This document shows, piece by piece, positions 25,328-32,940 of a stretch of 64,000 nucleotides of DNA. The translations under genes were made by a program, and so were the position numbers. The stretch is taken from positions 94,689 through 158,688 of the forward strand of contig CAVYTF010000029.1 in assembly GCA_963771435.1 (NCBI GenBank), in the 5' to 3' direction. This DNA comes from CAVYTF01 sp963771435 (GTDB taxonomy: Bacteria; Bacteroidota; Bacteroidia; Chitinophagales; Chitinophagaceae). The notes beneath the pieces were generated by a model. That model saw nothing but the letters and a program-made list of their open reading frames with translations, made no database searches and had not been told where the DNA came from. Position 1 is the first letter of the stretch. Each line of letters begins with the position of its first letter.

Positions 25328-25445
25328 TTTTGTGAATTTTTATTTGGTTCAAAATCATATATACTTTCTCCTTTCCTATTGAATTTTGGTTGTGAGTAGT
25401 TCAGCGTGCGAAGATAAAAAATGATTTCAATAATTTTCCTTAATT

Positions 25446-25736
25446 CTATGACTGTAGTATTTTATCAACCAGTTGCTCTATTTGGAGTATTTTTTCTGTA
25501 ACATTATTTTGTGAGATCCATTCAGAGGCGGTTTTGTTCTGTTCAGTTGCAAACCACAACAAAACCATTGCTATATAGTCCTGCATGTCTTTACCTGCAA
25601 AATGAGTTTTAAACTCAATGATCTTTTCATTGATTGTCTTAATTGTTTTTCTCACCATTTCTTCTTCCTCCATTTCTATTTTTAAGCGGTAACTTCTGTC
25701 GCCGACCAATACATTTGCGGGAATTAATTGTGACAT
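25446..25736 (-). CDS. zapA: cell division protein ZapA
   Basis: A 96-residue protein with the ZapA head (LIPANVLVGDRSYRLKIEME, ETIN-like KTINEKIIEFKTHFAGKDMQ) and a C-terminal coiled coil. ZapA crosslinks FtsZ filaments at the division ring. It lies 3 bases after the upstream coiled-coil gene and upstream of rny on the same strand, an arrangement I recall from many Bacteroidota. Length and start are usual. Confidence 0.88.
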   Translation of the reverse strand: MSQLIPANVLVGDRSYRLKIEMEEEEMVRKTIKTINEKIIEFKTHFAGKDMQDYIAMVLLWFATEQNKTASEWISQNNVTEKILQIEQLVDKILQS

Positions 25737-25739
25737 ATC

Positions 25740-26027
25740 TTAATTATTTAAAAGTAGGAGGCATTTATCGATTTCTTTCAGATAGATATCAATTCTTTTT
25801 TGAAGTAATTTTTTATCATCTATGCTCCAAACATGCGAGCTAAGATTTAAGCTTTCTAATTGGGTCTCTAATTTTTCAACCTGACTCATATTTTCTAGTG
25901 CTAGCATTGTTTGTTTTTCCAGGTCTTTTTTAAGTGAAATGTTTTCACGCTTCAGTGCCCCATACTCCTTAAAAAGTTGCTGCACTTTTTGGTGAAGGAT
26001 GTTTAATTGTTCTTCATTGCTAACCAT
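25740..26027 (-). CDS. short coiled-coil protein encoded next to zapA
   Basis: A 95-residue protein. Residues 1-60 form a heptad coiled coil (QLNILHQKVQQLFKEYGALK; LENMSQVEKLETQLESLN) and the C-terminus is a short helical tail (IDIYLKEIDKCLLLLNN). It is placed between pheT and zapA with 3 bases to zapA, so it is almost surely co-translated with it. Position and shape suggest a division-related partner, similar in style to ZapB, but homology to ZapB cannot be shown by eye. Confidence 0.75.
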   Translation of the reverse strand: MVSNEEQLNILHQKVQQLFKEYGALKRENISLKKDLEKQTMLALENMSQVEKLETQLESLNLSSHVWSIDDKKLLQKRIDIYLKEIDKCLLLLNN

Positions 26028-26049
26028 AAACTAAATTTGAACGTTTGAA

Positions 26050-28464
26050 CTATTTTCTTATTTCAGCACTTGATTCCTGCTCAAGTTGTGAGATTATTTT
26101 TTCCATCATGGCATCAATTTCTTTATCCGTGAGAGTTTTTTCTTCATCCAGAAAAGTAAAGTTTACAGCCATTGATTTTTTATCCAGTCCTATTTTTTCA
26201 CTTTCAAATACATCAAACAAACGAGTGTTTTGCAGTTTTGGCAGCTTAATCTGTTTTATTGCAGCTTTAATATCTTTATACAAAATATTTTTGGGGACGA
26301 TAATTGCCAGGTCGCGTTGTACGTAAGGAAATTTTGAAACCTCACTGTAAAGAATTTTTTCCTTCTCTGCACGTTTCAGCAATTGTTCAAAATTGAGGTC
26401 AATAAAGAAAACAGGTTGCTTTATATCAAATGCCTGTTGTTTGCCTTTTTCTTTTATAAACCCAATTATAAGATCTTCACTTTTTATTTCTAGCGATGGG
26501 GTTTCATTTTTTTCGGGTATAAATGAAACATTATTTATTCCGGCAACACCTAGTACAAATTGAGCAATCCCTTTCGCTGAATAAATATCTGGTATCTTGC
26601 TTTTTTCATTCCAGCTATCTTCATGGTTTACACCGGAAACATAGAGACTTAAATATTCTTCTTCCTGGTAATGACCGGAAGATGAGGTATGATAGACCTT
26701 CCCGAATTCAAAGAAAAGGACGCTGGTATTTTTCCGGTTAATATTGTATGAGATTGCTTCTAATCCTGTTTCAAGCATTGAAGGGCGGAGGACATCTAAG
26801 TCCGCGCTTAGGTTGTTTAGCAGTTTTACACTGGTTTCAAGTTCTTTTTCAGTGAAATATTTACTGTTTGTGATAGAATTGGTCATTATTTCATTAAAAC
26901 CTATTCCTGCAAGCCGTTCGGCAATTTTTTCTTTTAAAGCTTCTTTTACACCAAGCGTTTCTCCGGCCGGAGAAATAGTAATAGAAGACGGTATTTCGAT
27001 ATTGTCCAAACCATCAATACGTACTATCTCTTCGACAATATCTGCGGGTAAACTAATATCTGGTTTGCTGAAGGGAACGGCAACGCGCATTTCATCCATT
27101 CCTTCTTTTAGTATCTCAAAACCAAGTGCAGTTAGTATTTTTTTTACAGCATCCTGGTGATAATTTTTGCCCGTTAATTTCTTAAGATAGTGGTACTTCA
27201 ATGATACCTCAGTCTTTTCTTTGGGAGTTGGGTATATATCTATTACATCACAGGAAATTTTCCCATCAGCTAGTTCTTTTATCATTAAAACTGCGCGTTT
27301 CAGTACATTTACAACGTTAGATATATCAACTCCTTTCTCAAACCGGGTGGCAGCATCTGTTTTTAAATTAAGGCGAAGCGCCGTTTTGCGAACACTGATG
27401 GGGTTGAAACAGGCGCTTTCCAGAAAGATATTTTTTGTGTTTTCCTTCACCCCGCTTTTGATCCCGCCAAAAACGCCGGCAATGCACATGGGTTCTTCTA
27501 TATTGCAGATCATCAGATCAGCAGCATGGAGTTTCCTTTCTTTTTCATCAAGGGTAATAAAACTAACTCCTTCACCTGCGTTTTTTACTATAATGGTATC
27601 GCCTTTTATTTCATCCGCATCAAAAGCATGAAGAGGCTGGCCGGTTTCATGGAGAATAAAGTTAGTGATATCCACTATATTATTAATTGGCCTTAAGCCA
27701 ATGGCGGCTAACTTGTCTTTTAGCCACTGCGGGGAAGGCCTTACTTCAATATTGCTGATAGTGACGCCTGCATACCGTGGACAGGCTTCTTTATTCTCCA
27801 CTATGACTTTTATGGGCAGGCGTTGGTTATCGGCTTTAAAATTATTGGGGAAGATGTTTTTAGATTTAGCCTCTTTGTTGCCATGGTGCGTGAGATAGGC
27901 GCACACATCTTTTGCTACGCCGTAATGGCTCATTGCATCCATGCGGTTAGGCGTAAGGCCTATTTCATAAATATGGTCATGGTACGGCTTGAAATAGTCT
28001 GCCGCAGGAGTACCCACTATTGTGTCGCCGGGCAGGATGATAATGCCCGCATGGTTTTTACTTAGCCCAATTTCATCTTCAGCGCAAATCATCCCATGGC
28101 TCTCCTCCCCACGTATTTTAGCTACTTTCATAGTCAAAGGGTCGCCGGAAATGGGGTAAATGGTGGTGCCTACAGTGGCTACTACTACTTTTTGCCCTGC
28201 AGCTACATTGGGTGCGCCACAAACAATCTGCAACGGTTCTGCTGAACCCACATTTACCTTAGTCAACTTGAGTTTGTCCGCGTTTGGGTGAGGTACAGAC
28301 TCCAGTACTTCGCCAATTAGTAACCCCTGCAAACTGCCGCGGATACTTTCATAGGGCTCAAGGCTTTCTACTTCAAGGCCTATGGATGTGAGTATTTTAG
28401 AAAGCCTTTCGGGCTCTAATTTCTCGGGTAAATAGTCGCTTAACCAGTTGTAGGAGATAGTCAT
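26050..28464 (-). CDS. pheT: phenylalanine-tRNA ligase beta subunit
   Basis: An 804-residue PheT. The N-terminus is MTISYNWLSDYLPEKLEPER, then the tRNA-binding EMAP-like domain (LIGEVLESVPHPNADKLKLT, about residues 50-155), the B3/B4 editing domain (CPRYAGVTISNIEVRPSPQW, then HAFDADEI), the B5 domain, the catalytic-like core (NSITNSKYF) and the C-terminal anticodon-binding FDX-ACB domain (FPYVQRDLAIIVP...FDVFESEKIG). It forms the alpha2-beta2 enzyme with PheS, which is not in this window. It heads the minus-strand cluster coiled-coil / zapA / rny. Length is normal and the frame is intact. Confidence 0.95.
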   Translation of the reverse strand: MTISYNWLSDYLPEKLEPERLSKILTSIGLEVESLEPYESIRGSLQGLLIGEVLESVPHPNADKLKLTKVNVGSAEPLQIVCGAPNVAAGQKVVVATVGTTIYPISGDPLTMKVAKIRGEESHGMICAEDEIGLSKNHAGIIILPGDTIVGTPAADYFKPYHDHIYEIGLTPNRMDAMSHYGVAKDVCAYLTHHGNKEAKSKNIFPNNFKADNQRLPIKVIVENKEACPRYAGVTISNIEVRPSPQWLKDKLAAIGLRPINNIVDITNFILHETGQPLHAFDADEIKGDTIIVKNAGEGVSFITLDEKERKLHAADLMICNIEEPMCIAGVFGGIKSGVKENTKNIFLESACFNPISVRKTALRLNLKTDAATRFEKGVDISNVVNVLKRAVLMIKELADGKISCDVIDIYPTPKEKTEVSLKYHYLKKLTGKNYHQDAVKKILTALGFEILKEGMDEMRVAVPFSKPDISLPADIVEEIVRIDGLDNIEIPSSITISPAGETLGVKEALKEKIAERLAGIGFNEIMTNSITNSKYFTEKELETSVKLLNNLSADLDVLRPSMLETGLEAISYNINRKNTSVLFFEFGKVYHTSSSGHYQEEEYLSLYVSGVNHEDSWNEKSKIPDIYSAKGIAQFVLGVAGINNVSFIPEKNETPSLEIKSEDLIIGFIKEKGKQQAFDIKQPVFFIDLNFEQLLKRAEKEKILYSEVSKFPYVQRDLAIIVPKNILYKDIKAAIKQIKLPKLQNTRLFDVFESEKIGLDKKSMAVNFTFLDEEKTLTDKEIDAMMEKIISQLEQESSAEIRK

Positions 28465-28560
28465 GAATCAGCTTTTTTTAATACTGCGTGCAAATATAAA
28501 CTATGCCAGTAAGGAAATAAGCAAGAGTTGGTAAGGGCGGTCTGCTGAGGTTTATCCATA
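28465..28560. other. intergenic DNA upstream of pheT
   Basis: Part of the 371-bp gap between pheT and the FUSC gene. This stretch holds the presumed pheT promoter and no open frame; I could not place a confident -7 box. The rest of the gap holds the 11-bp array (28561-28675), plain AT-rich DNA (28676-28776) and a short degenerate repeat (28777-28805). Confidence 0.4.
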
Positions 28561-28675
28561 GTTGCAATAAGGTTGGGAGGGCATTGAGTGGGCATTGGGT
28601 GGGAGTAAGGTGGGCTTTGAGTGGGAGTAGGGTCTCTATAAGGTCTCTATAAAGTCTCTATAAGGTCTCTATAAG
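28561..28675. repeat. 11-bp tandem repeat array
   Basis: From 28577 units step by 11 bp: GAGGGCATTGA, GTGGGCATTGG, GTGGGAGTAAG, GTGGGCTTTGA, GTGGGAGTAGG, then GTCTCTATAAG four times (one ending AAA). A first GTTGCAATAAG lies at 28561. The consensus is roughly GTnnnnnTAAG. It sits upstream of pheT and behind the FUSC gene. Confidence 0.9.
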
Positions 28676-28776
28676 GGTAGGGAAATAAGAGTTGGAAATG
28701 AAGAAAAGAGGAGATCGATGGCAATTTAGGATAAAGTTGATCTGAAGCAAAAATTATTTTACACTAACTCTTTTTT

Positions 28777-28805
28777 GAACTACAAAAATACGAAGGCACA
28801 AAAGA
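28777..28805. repeat. degenerate 11-bp repeat, 3' side of the FUSC gene
   Basis: GAACTACAAAAATACGAAGG and the following CACAAAAG match the element at 31084-31119 in about 22 of 28 positions, in the same orientation. Together they bracket the FUSC gene. The internal step is about 11 bp (TACAAAAATAC, GAAGGCACAAA). Confidence 0.6.
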
Positions 28806-28835
28806 AAATATAGTTTAGAGATGTTGATTATTGCG

Positions 28836-31052
28836 TTAAGCAACTATTTTCTGCAATATTTTTACCTGGTCGTTCACGACGGTATCAATGAGATCAAACT
28901 GGTTGTTGATGGTTTGGAGGAATCGAAGGCCTTTTCCTGTAGAGGTTGGTTCGTCTTTATCGACCATTATCTCTTTTTGGCGCTGGGTGAGCAATTCGTC
29001 TATCTTTAATTGCAGACTGTCTTTACCTATTGCTTCGGGAAATGTTGTTGCTGCGTTGTGGTTGTATGCATTTATGGCCTGCTGAAATGTATTGTCAACT
29101 TTTGTAACCAATGGCTCAAAAGCGGGAAGGGATGTTTCTTCCATTGTTTGTGCATAATAAGAAAGTGAGGCAATATAGGAAGTGAGCAACTGGTTGGTTG
29201 CTACGAACTGGTGGATCTCTTCCATATTTGGCTGCTTTCGTTTTGGCTCAGAAAGCATGCGCTGAAAACTATCGCTGAGGTTGGCGAGTGCAACAAAAGC
29301 ACCTTTTCTTGCAAGCTTAAATTCAGTGACATCATAGGCGGTATTAAAAAATATGGTTGCGGCTGTTTTAAAATAACTACGGTTTGCTTCAAGCGCAGCT
29401 AAGATATATTCTCCAGTTTTTTCGTGTTCCCAATTTGGGAAAACGCTTATGGAAATAAGGAAGGCGATGAGGGAGCCGATGATGGTATCAACCACCCTGT
29501 CTGAAAGCACGACCTGAATACTATGGGGGTTCAAGAAATAAAAAGCGAGTAAAACATAGATCGTGATGGCTATGGAACTGATGAGATAATTGAGCCTTAT
29601 AAAACTATAAGCAATGACCATGGCAAGAAGCATGACGACAAAAAGGGCCGCCCTGTCCTGCATAAAATGAAGCATGATAAACCCCGTTGCCGCGCCAATG
29701 AGCGTGCCCAAGAGGCGGTTAATGTTCCGTTGCTTAGTGAGGCCGTAGGCGAGTTTGACAATGGAAGTGATGGTGAGCAGTATCCAATAACCATGACCCA
29801 CGGGGAAAAATAATGAAACAAAATAACCGATGAGCAAAGCGGTGGTGACGCGCAAGGCATGGCGAAAACTATTGGAACGCAGGGTGAGGTTCTCCATCAA
29901 TAACTGCGGGTCAATTTCGTTGTGGGTAACAAAAAGCGACAGATCCACATCGCGCTTAAATTTCCTGTTCAGCTTTTTATCGTAGAGGGTGAATAGCTGC
30001 AATTGCTTTATTCTTTTAGCAATATCCTCAAGGCTTTCAAGTATGTTGCGCAGTTTAATAAAGCCTTCTATATTGCTTGTGTCAAGCGTGTTTTTCCTGA
30101 ATTCTGCAAAGGCATTTTTGGCGTTGTTTATGGCGTTGTCAATATTGCCTGTATCGCTTAAAGGCTTCTCGTTTTGCACCGCCAAACCTATCGTGTGGAG
30201 TTGCTGCGCAAGCGTATGGATGCAGGAATAATATTGAGCAAGGATGGGTGTACCGTCAAAATCTTTATGCAGTTGCTGATAATCCTGCTGCGCTGTCATT
30301 ATTCTTTCAAAGAGGTCGATACTGTTTAAAAACATCAGCAGCAAACTGCGGCTTTTTACATTGGATTCTTTTACAAACTGCCTTGTTTTAAAGAGTATCT
30401 TCCGGAGGTTATCCTGGTGTTGCTGAATGGCTGACTGGCTTTTCATCAGATCGTCATACAAGGCTTTTTCGTTTGCGTTGGGCAGGTAAAATGAGGCTTT
30501 CAGGTTTAGATAGACAGATATCTCTGCCAGGTTTTCCCCAAGCAATTGCTGGGCAATTTTGTAAGGCTTTAACCTGAAAGACAAAAGCGCAAGCAACATG
30601 TACCAAAGGCCGCCGGCAGAGAACCAGAGCGCGTTGTAGAGGATGGCGATGCCATGGTTATGTGTTTCAAGACTGAAAACGAAAACAAAAAGTCCTACGG
30701 TGCCGATGGAACTTATCCTGTTGCCGTAAACGCTGATGAGCGAAAAGAACATGCCGAGGATGATAATTTCCGCGACCAAAAAGCCGGGGTAAATATTCAG
30801 GAAACCGGAAACGAGGGCAACGAGAAAGTTAATGATGACCGCTGCAAACAAGGTGTTTTTGCGGTGGTGGTAAGGGCCGGGATAGTCGTTAAGGCCGGTG
30901 CAAATTGCCCCAAGCGGCAGGGCGATCATGGAAGCAAGCATGCCCTGCTGGTATAAAATGAACGAGGGGATGATGACAGAAGCGGTGACCCTTATGCCGG
31001 AGTAGAGGTACTGCCCGTTTATAAAGCGCCTGAAGCGACGTGCATGATCCAT
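28836..31052 (-). CDS. FUSC family membrane protein (YccS/YhfK-like)
   Basis: A 738-residue protein with two similar halves. Each has a block of hydrophobic helices (about residues 20-160 and 395-520) followed by a long helical soluble part (about 165-390 and 535-738). The second half starts LRSNSFRHALRVTTALLIGY and contains GHGYWILLTITSIVKLAYGL and RLLGTLIGAATG, the FUSC (fusaric-acid-resistance-like) signature. Members are inner-membrane proteins related to the aromatic-acid exporter AaeB; the substrate of YccS types is unknown. It is transcribed alone and is flanked on both sides by the same degenerate 11-bp repeat. Confidence 0.85.
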   Translation of the reverse strand: MDHARRFRRFINGQYLYSGIRVTASVIIPSFILYQQGMLASMIALPLGAICTGLNDYPGPYHHRKNTLFAAVIINFLVALVSGFLNIYPGFLVAEIIILGMFFSLISVYGNRISSIGTVGLFVFVFSLETHNHGIAILYNALWFSAGGLWYMLLALLSFRLKPYKIAQQLLGENLAEISVYLNLKASFYLPNANEKALYDDLMKSQSAIQQHQDNLRKILFKTRQFVKESNVKSRSLLLMFLNSIDLFERIMTAQQDYQQLHKDFDGTPILAQYYSCIHTLAQQLHTIGLAVQNEKPLSDTGNIDNAINNAKNAFAEFRKNTLDTSNIEGFIKLRNILESLEDIAKRIKQLQLFTLYDKKLNRKFKRDVDLSLFVTHNEIDPQLLMENLTLRSNSFRHALRVTTALLIGYFVSLFFPVGHGYWILLTITSIVKLAYGLTKQRNINRLLGTLIGAATGFIMLHFMQDRAALFVVMLLAMVIAYSFIRLNYLISSIAITIYVLLAFYFLNPHSIQVVLSDRVVDTIIGSLIAFLISISVFPNWEHEKTGEYILAALEANRSYFKTAATIFFNTAYDVTEFKLARKGAFVALANLSDSFQRMLSEPKRKQPNMEEIHQFVATNQLLTSYIASLSYYAQTMEETSLPAFEPLVTKVDNTFQQAINAYNHNAATTFPEAIGKDSLQLKIDELLTQRQKEIMVDKDEPTSTGKGLRFLQTINNQFDLIDTVVNDQVKILQKIVA

Positions 31053-31083
31053 ACCACAAACTTAAAACAAGTGCAGGAGCTTT

Positions 31084-31119
31084 GAACCACAAAGACACGA
31101 AGGCACGATGGAACACGAA
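31084..31119. repeat. degenerate 11-bp repeat, 5' side of the FUSC gene
   Basis: GAACCACAAAGACACGAAGG followed by CACGATGGAACACGAA steps at about 11 bp (ACCACAAAGAC, ACGAAGGCACG, ATGGAACACGA). It matches the copy at 28777-28805. Sequences of this kind (CACAAAG/CACGAAG) are, to my knowledge, scattered in many Bacteroidota genomes. Confidence 0.6.
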
Positions 31120-31222
31120 GCGCCCTGCAAGGCCCAATGTGCTGTACAGATGGCTGGCAACCAATAGAAATTTATACCTTAGCGCGATGAAAAATTGGCT
31201 GCCCGACAGCAGCGATAAAGAG

Positions 31223-31573
31223 ATGAGCAATAAAATTATCAATAAAGAAAGAGCCGAACATTTTTTGTGGGGCGACAATTGCGATGGCTGGGTTTTGATG
31301 GACACAGAGGGGTTATCAATTAAACAGGAAAGCATGCCTGCTGGAACAAGGGAAAAGTTGCATTTTCATAATAAGGCGCAGCAGTTTTTCTTTATTCTAA
31401 AGGGTGTTGCGACGTTTTATGTTGAGGATGAAAAGCTAATTGTTGGTGAACAAAAAGGGCTGAGGATAGAGCCGGGAGTTAAACATTATATTGCTAATGA
31501 AACTGATGAAAGGCTGGAGTTTCTTGTGATATCGCAACCGACGACGGATGGGGACAGGGTAAATGTTGAGTGA
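31223..31573 (+). CDS. cupin-domain protein
   Basis: From ATG 31223 this is a 116-residue single-domain cupin: MSNKIINKERAEHFLWGDNC, the metal motif region REKLHFHNKAQQFFFILKGV, VEDEKLIVGEQKGLRIEPGV and KHYIANETDERLEFLVIS. The His-rich motif 1 (HFH) and the second His (KHY) suggest a bound metal. Small cupins serve as isomerases, sensors or binding proteins; nothing here fixes the role. A longer frame from 31040 runs through the repeat and is not credible; ATG at 31187 is a possible alternative. The gene is divergent from FUSC. Confidence 0.75.
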   Translation: MSNKIINKERAEHFLWGDNCDGWVLMDTEGLSIKQESMPAGTREKLHFHNKAQQFFFILKGVATFYVEDEKLIVGEQKGLRIEPGVKHYIANETDERLEFLVISQPTTDGDRVNVE

Positions 31574-31719
31574 TGTGGGTTGGTTGATCTGTTGAATGGT
31601 TGATCTGTTGAATAACTTTATTTTGAAGAATGTGGGCAGGCCCAATGTTCTTGCTATATACACGGCCACGCTAAGAGACTTTGGAAGGAAGGGAGTGCCT
31701 GGCGGTTGTTTGCTAAATC

Positions 31720-32940
31720 TTATAAATTATCAGCCTTTCTTTTATTTACTTCTTTAGCCATTTTAAAAGTAAAGAGACTTAAAATGAGTAAAACGGCTGT
31801 GATGATAACCCAAAGAATGAGCTGGTTATTTTTACCTGCAGGTGCTACAGGAGCAGGCGTTGTTATTCTTTCTATATCATTTACCTGCAGTTCTAAAGGA
31901 GTTTTGCTTATGCTGTCGGCAAAGAACTGAAGGTCGTATTTTGGCGTTGTTGCAAGTGAATCGCCAAAGCTTAAATAGTAGTGCTTTCCTGTTTGGAGAT
32001 ATGTAAGCAAACAGGTATTAAGCTGGAAGGCATCTACGGTGTTTATCTTCAGGGGTATATTGTCTTCATTGTTGATGACAATTGTGAACTGATCGTTCTT
32101 AGCGTTGATGATAAAGGCGTTCTCTGCATCTGAACTTAGGTAGTTGTTTGTAAGGAACTCATCGTTAGCGCCCTCGTAAATGGTTATAGGACGCTTGAAA
32201 TATTTTGCTCCTGCGGCGGTTATAGTGAGTTTGTTTACAAGGTATTTATCGTCAAATTGTATATGGATGTAGCTGTTTTTATCAGTGCTGTCCTTTTGAG
32301 AAAGAACCGGGGTTCTTATTCTTACATACTTGCCATACACAACGCTGTTGTTGTAAACGCCTGCCTTTACAATGTTGAAAGGCAATACATTTTCGCCAAG
32401 AATAGTAAGCTGAAAGTATTTGTAAGTGCTTAGAGGAAAGGATAGGGTCTGCAATACATTTTCACCATCATTCTTAAAGGAATTGTCTAAAGCAATATTT
32501 TCTTTTATTACGAACCAATGTTGCCGGTCGTTGCTGCCGCTGATGGAGAAAGTTCGTTGTGCATCTGTGTTCTTTATGAAAAGCAAAAGATCACTGACAG
32601 GTTTAGTTATAATATCCTGTATTATTATATGAGTCTGTTTATCGGCTTCTTTACGGATGCTGAGGATGGGGAATTGTGTAAAATTTTCATTGACAAAAGA
32701 GGGGAAATCATTCTTTATAAGGTATGAGGCCTGCTTTCCTTCTTCGTCAAATATGCGGATGTCTTCAAGGCCTGCTTTGCATTTTGCCACAACACCGGGA
32801 GGCAGGTCAATTTTATAGAAGGCGGTTTGTTTTATAGTATCCAACTCAGCTTTGTACGCATAATTACCCTGTGAATGAAGCTGTGTGCTTATTAAACAGA
32901 AAGCAATAAGGATAGGTTTACAGAGGTTTTTTTTCTTCAT
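31720..32940 (-). CDS. DUF3999-like exported protein with C-terminal membrane segment
   Basis: A 406-residue protein: signal peptide (MKKKNLCKPILIAFCLISTQ), beta-rich body with DLPPGVVAKCKAGLEDIRIF near the start and ISGSNDRQHWFVIKENIALD (galactose-binding-like pattern), and a final hydrophobic helix (about 372-392) before a short basic tail. The arrangement matches DUF3999, whose genes are usually paired with DUF2339 as here: the upstream DUF2339 gene overlaps it by 23 bases. The body should face the periplasm. The function of the pair is unknown; an envelope or cell-wall role is often suspected. Confidence 0.65.
   Translation of the reverse strand: MKKKNLCKPILIAFCLISTQLHSQGNYAYKAELDTIKQTAFYKIDLPPGVVAKCKAGLEDIRIFDEEGKQASYLIKNDFPSFVNENFTQFPILSIRKEADKQTHIIIQDIITKPVSDLLLFIKNTDAQRTFSISGSNDRQHWFVIKENIALDNSFKNDGENVLQTLSFPLSTYKYFQLTILGENVLPFNIVKAGVYNNSVVYGKYVRIRTPVLSQKDSTDKNSYIHIQFDDKYLVNKLTITAAGAKYFKRPITIYEGANDEFLTNNYLSSDAENAFIINAKNDQFTIVINNEDNIPLKINTVDAFQLNTCLLTYLQTGKHYYLSFGDSLATTPKYDLQFFADSISKTPLELQVNDIERITTPAPVAPAGKNNQLILWVIITAVLLILSLFTFKMAKEVNKRKADNL

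Noticed and set aside
25328..25445. 6S RNA next to zapA
   Set aside because: The gap is only 118 bases and shows no long irregular hairpin; 6S RNA needs about 180 bases.
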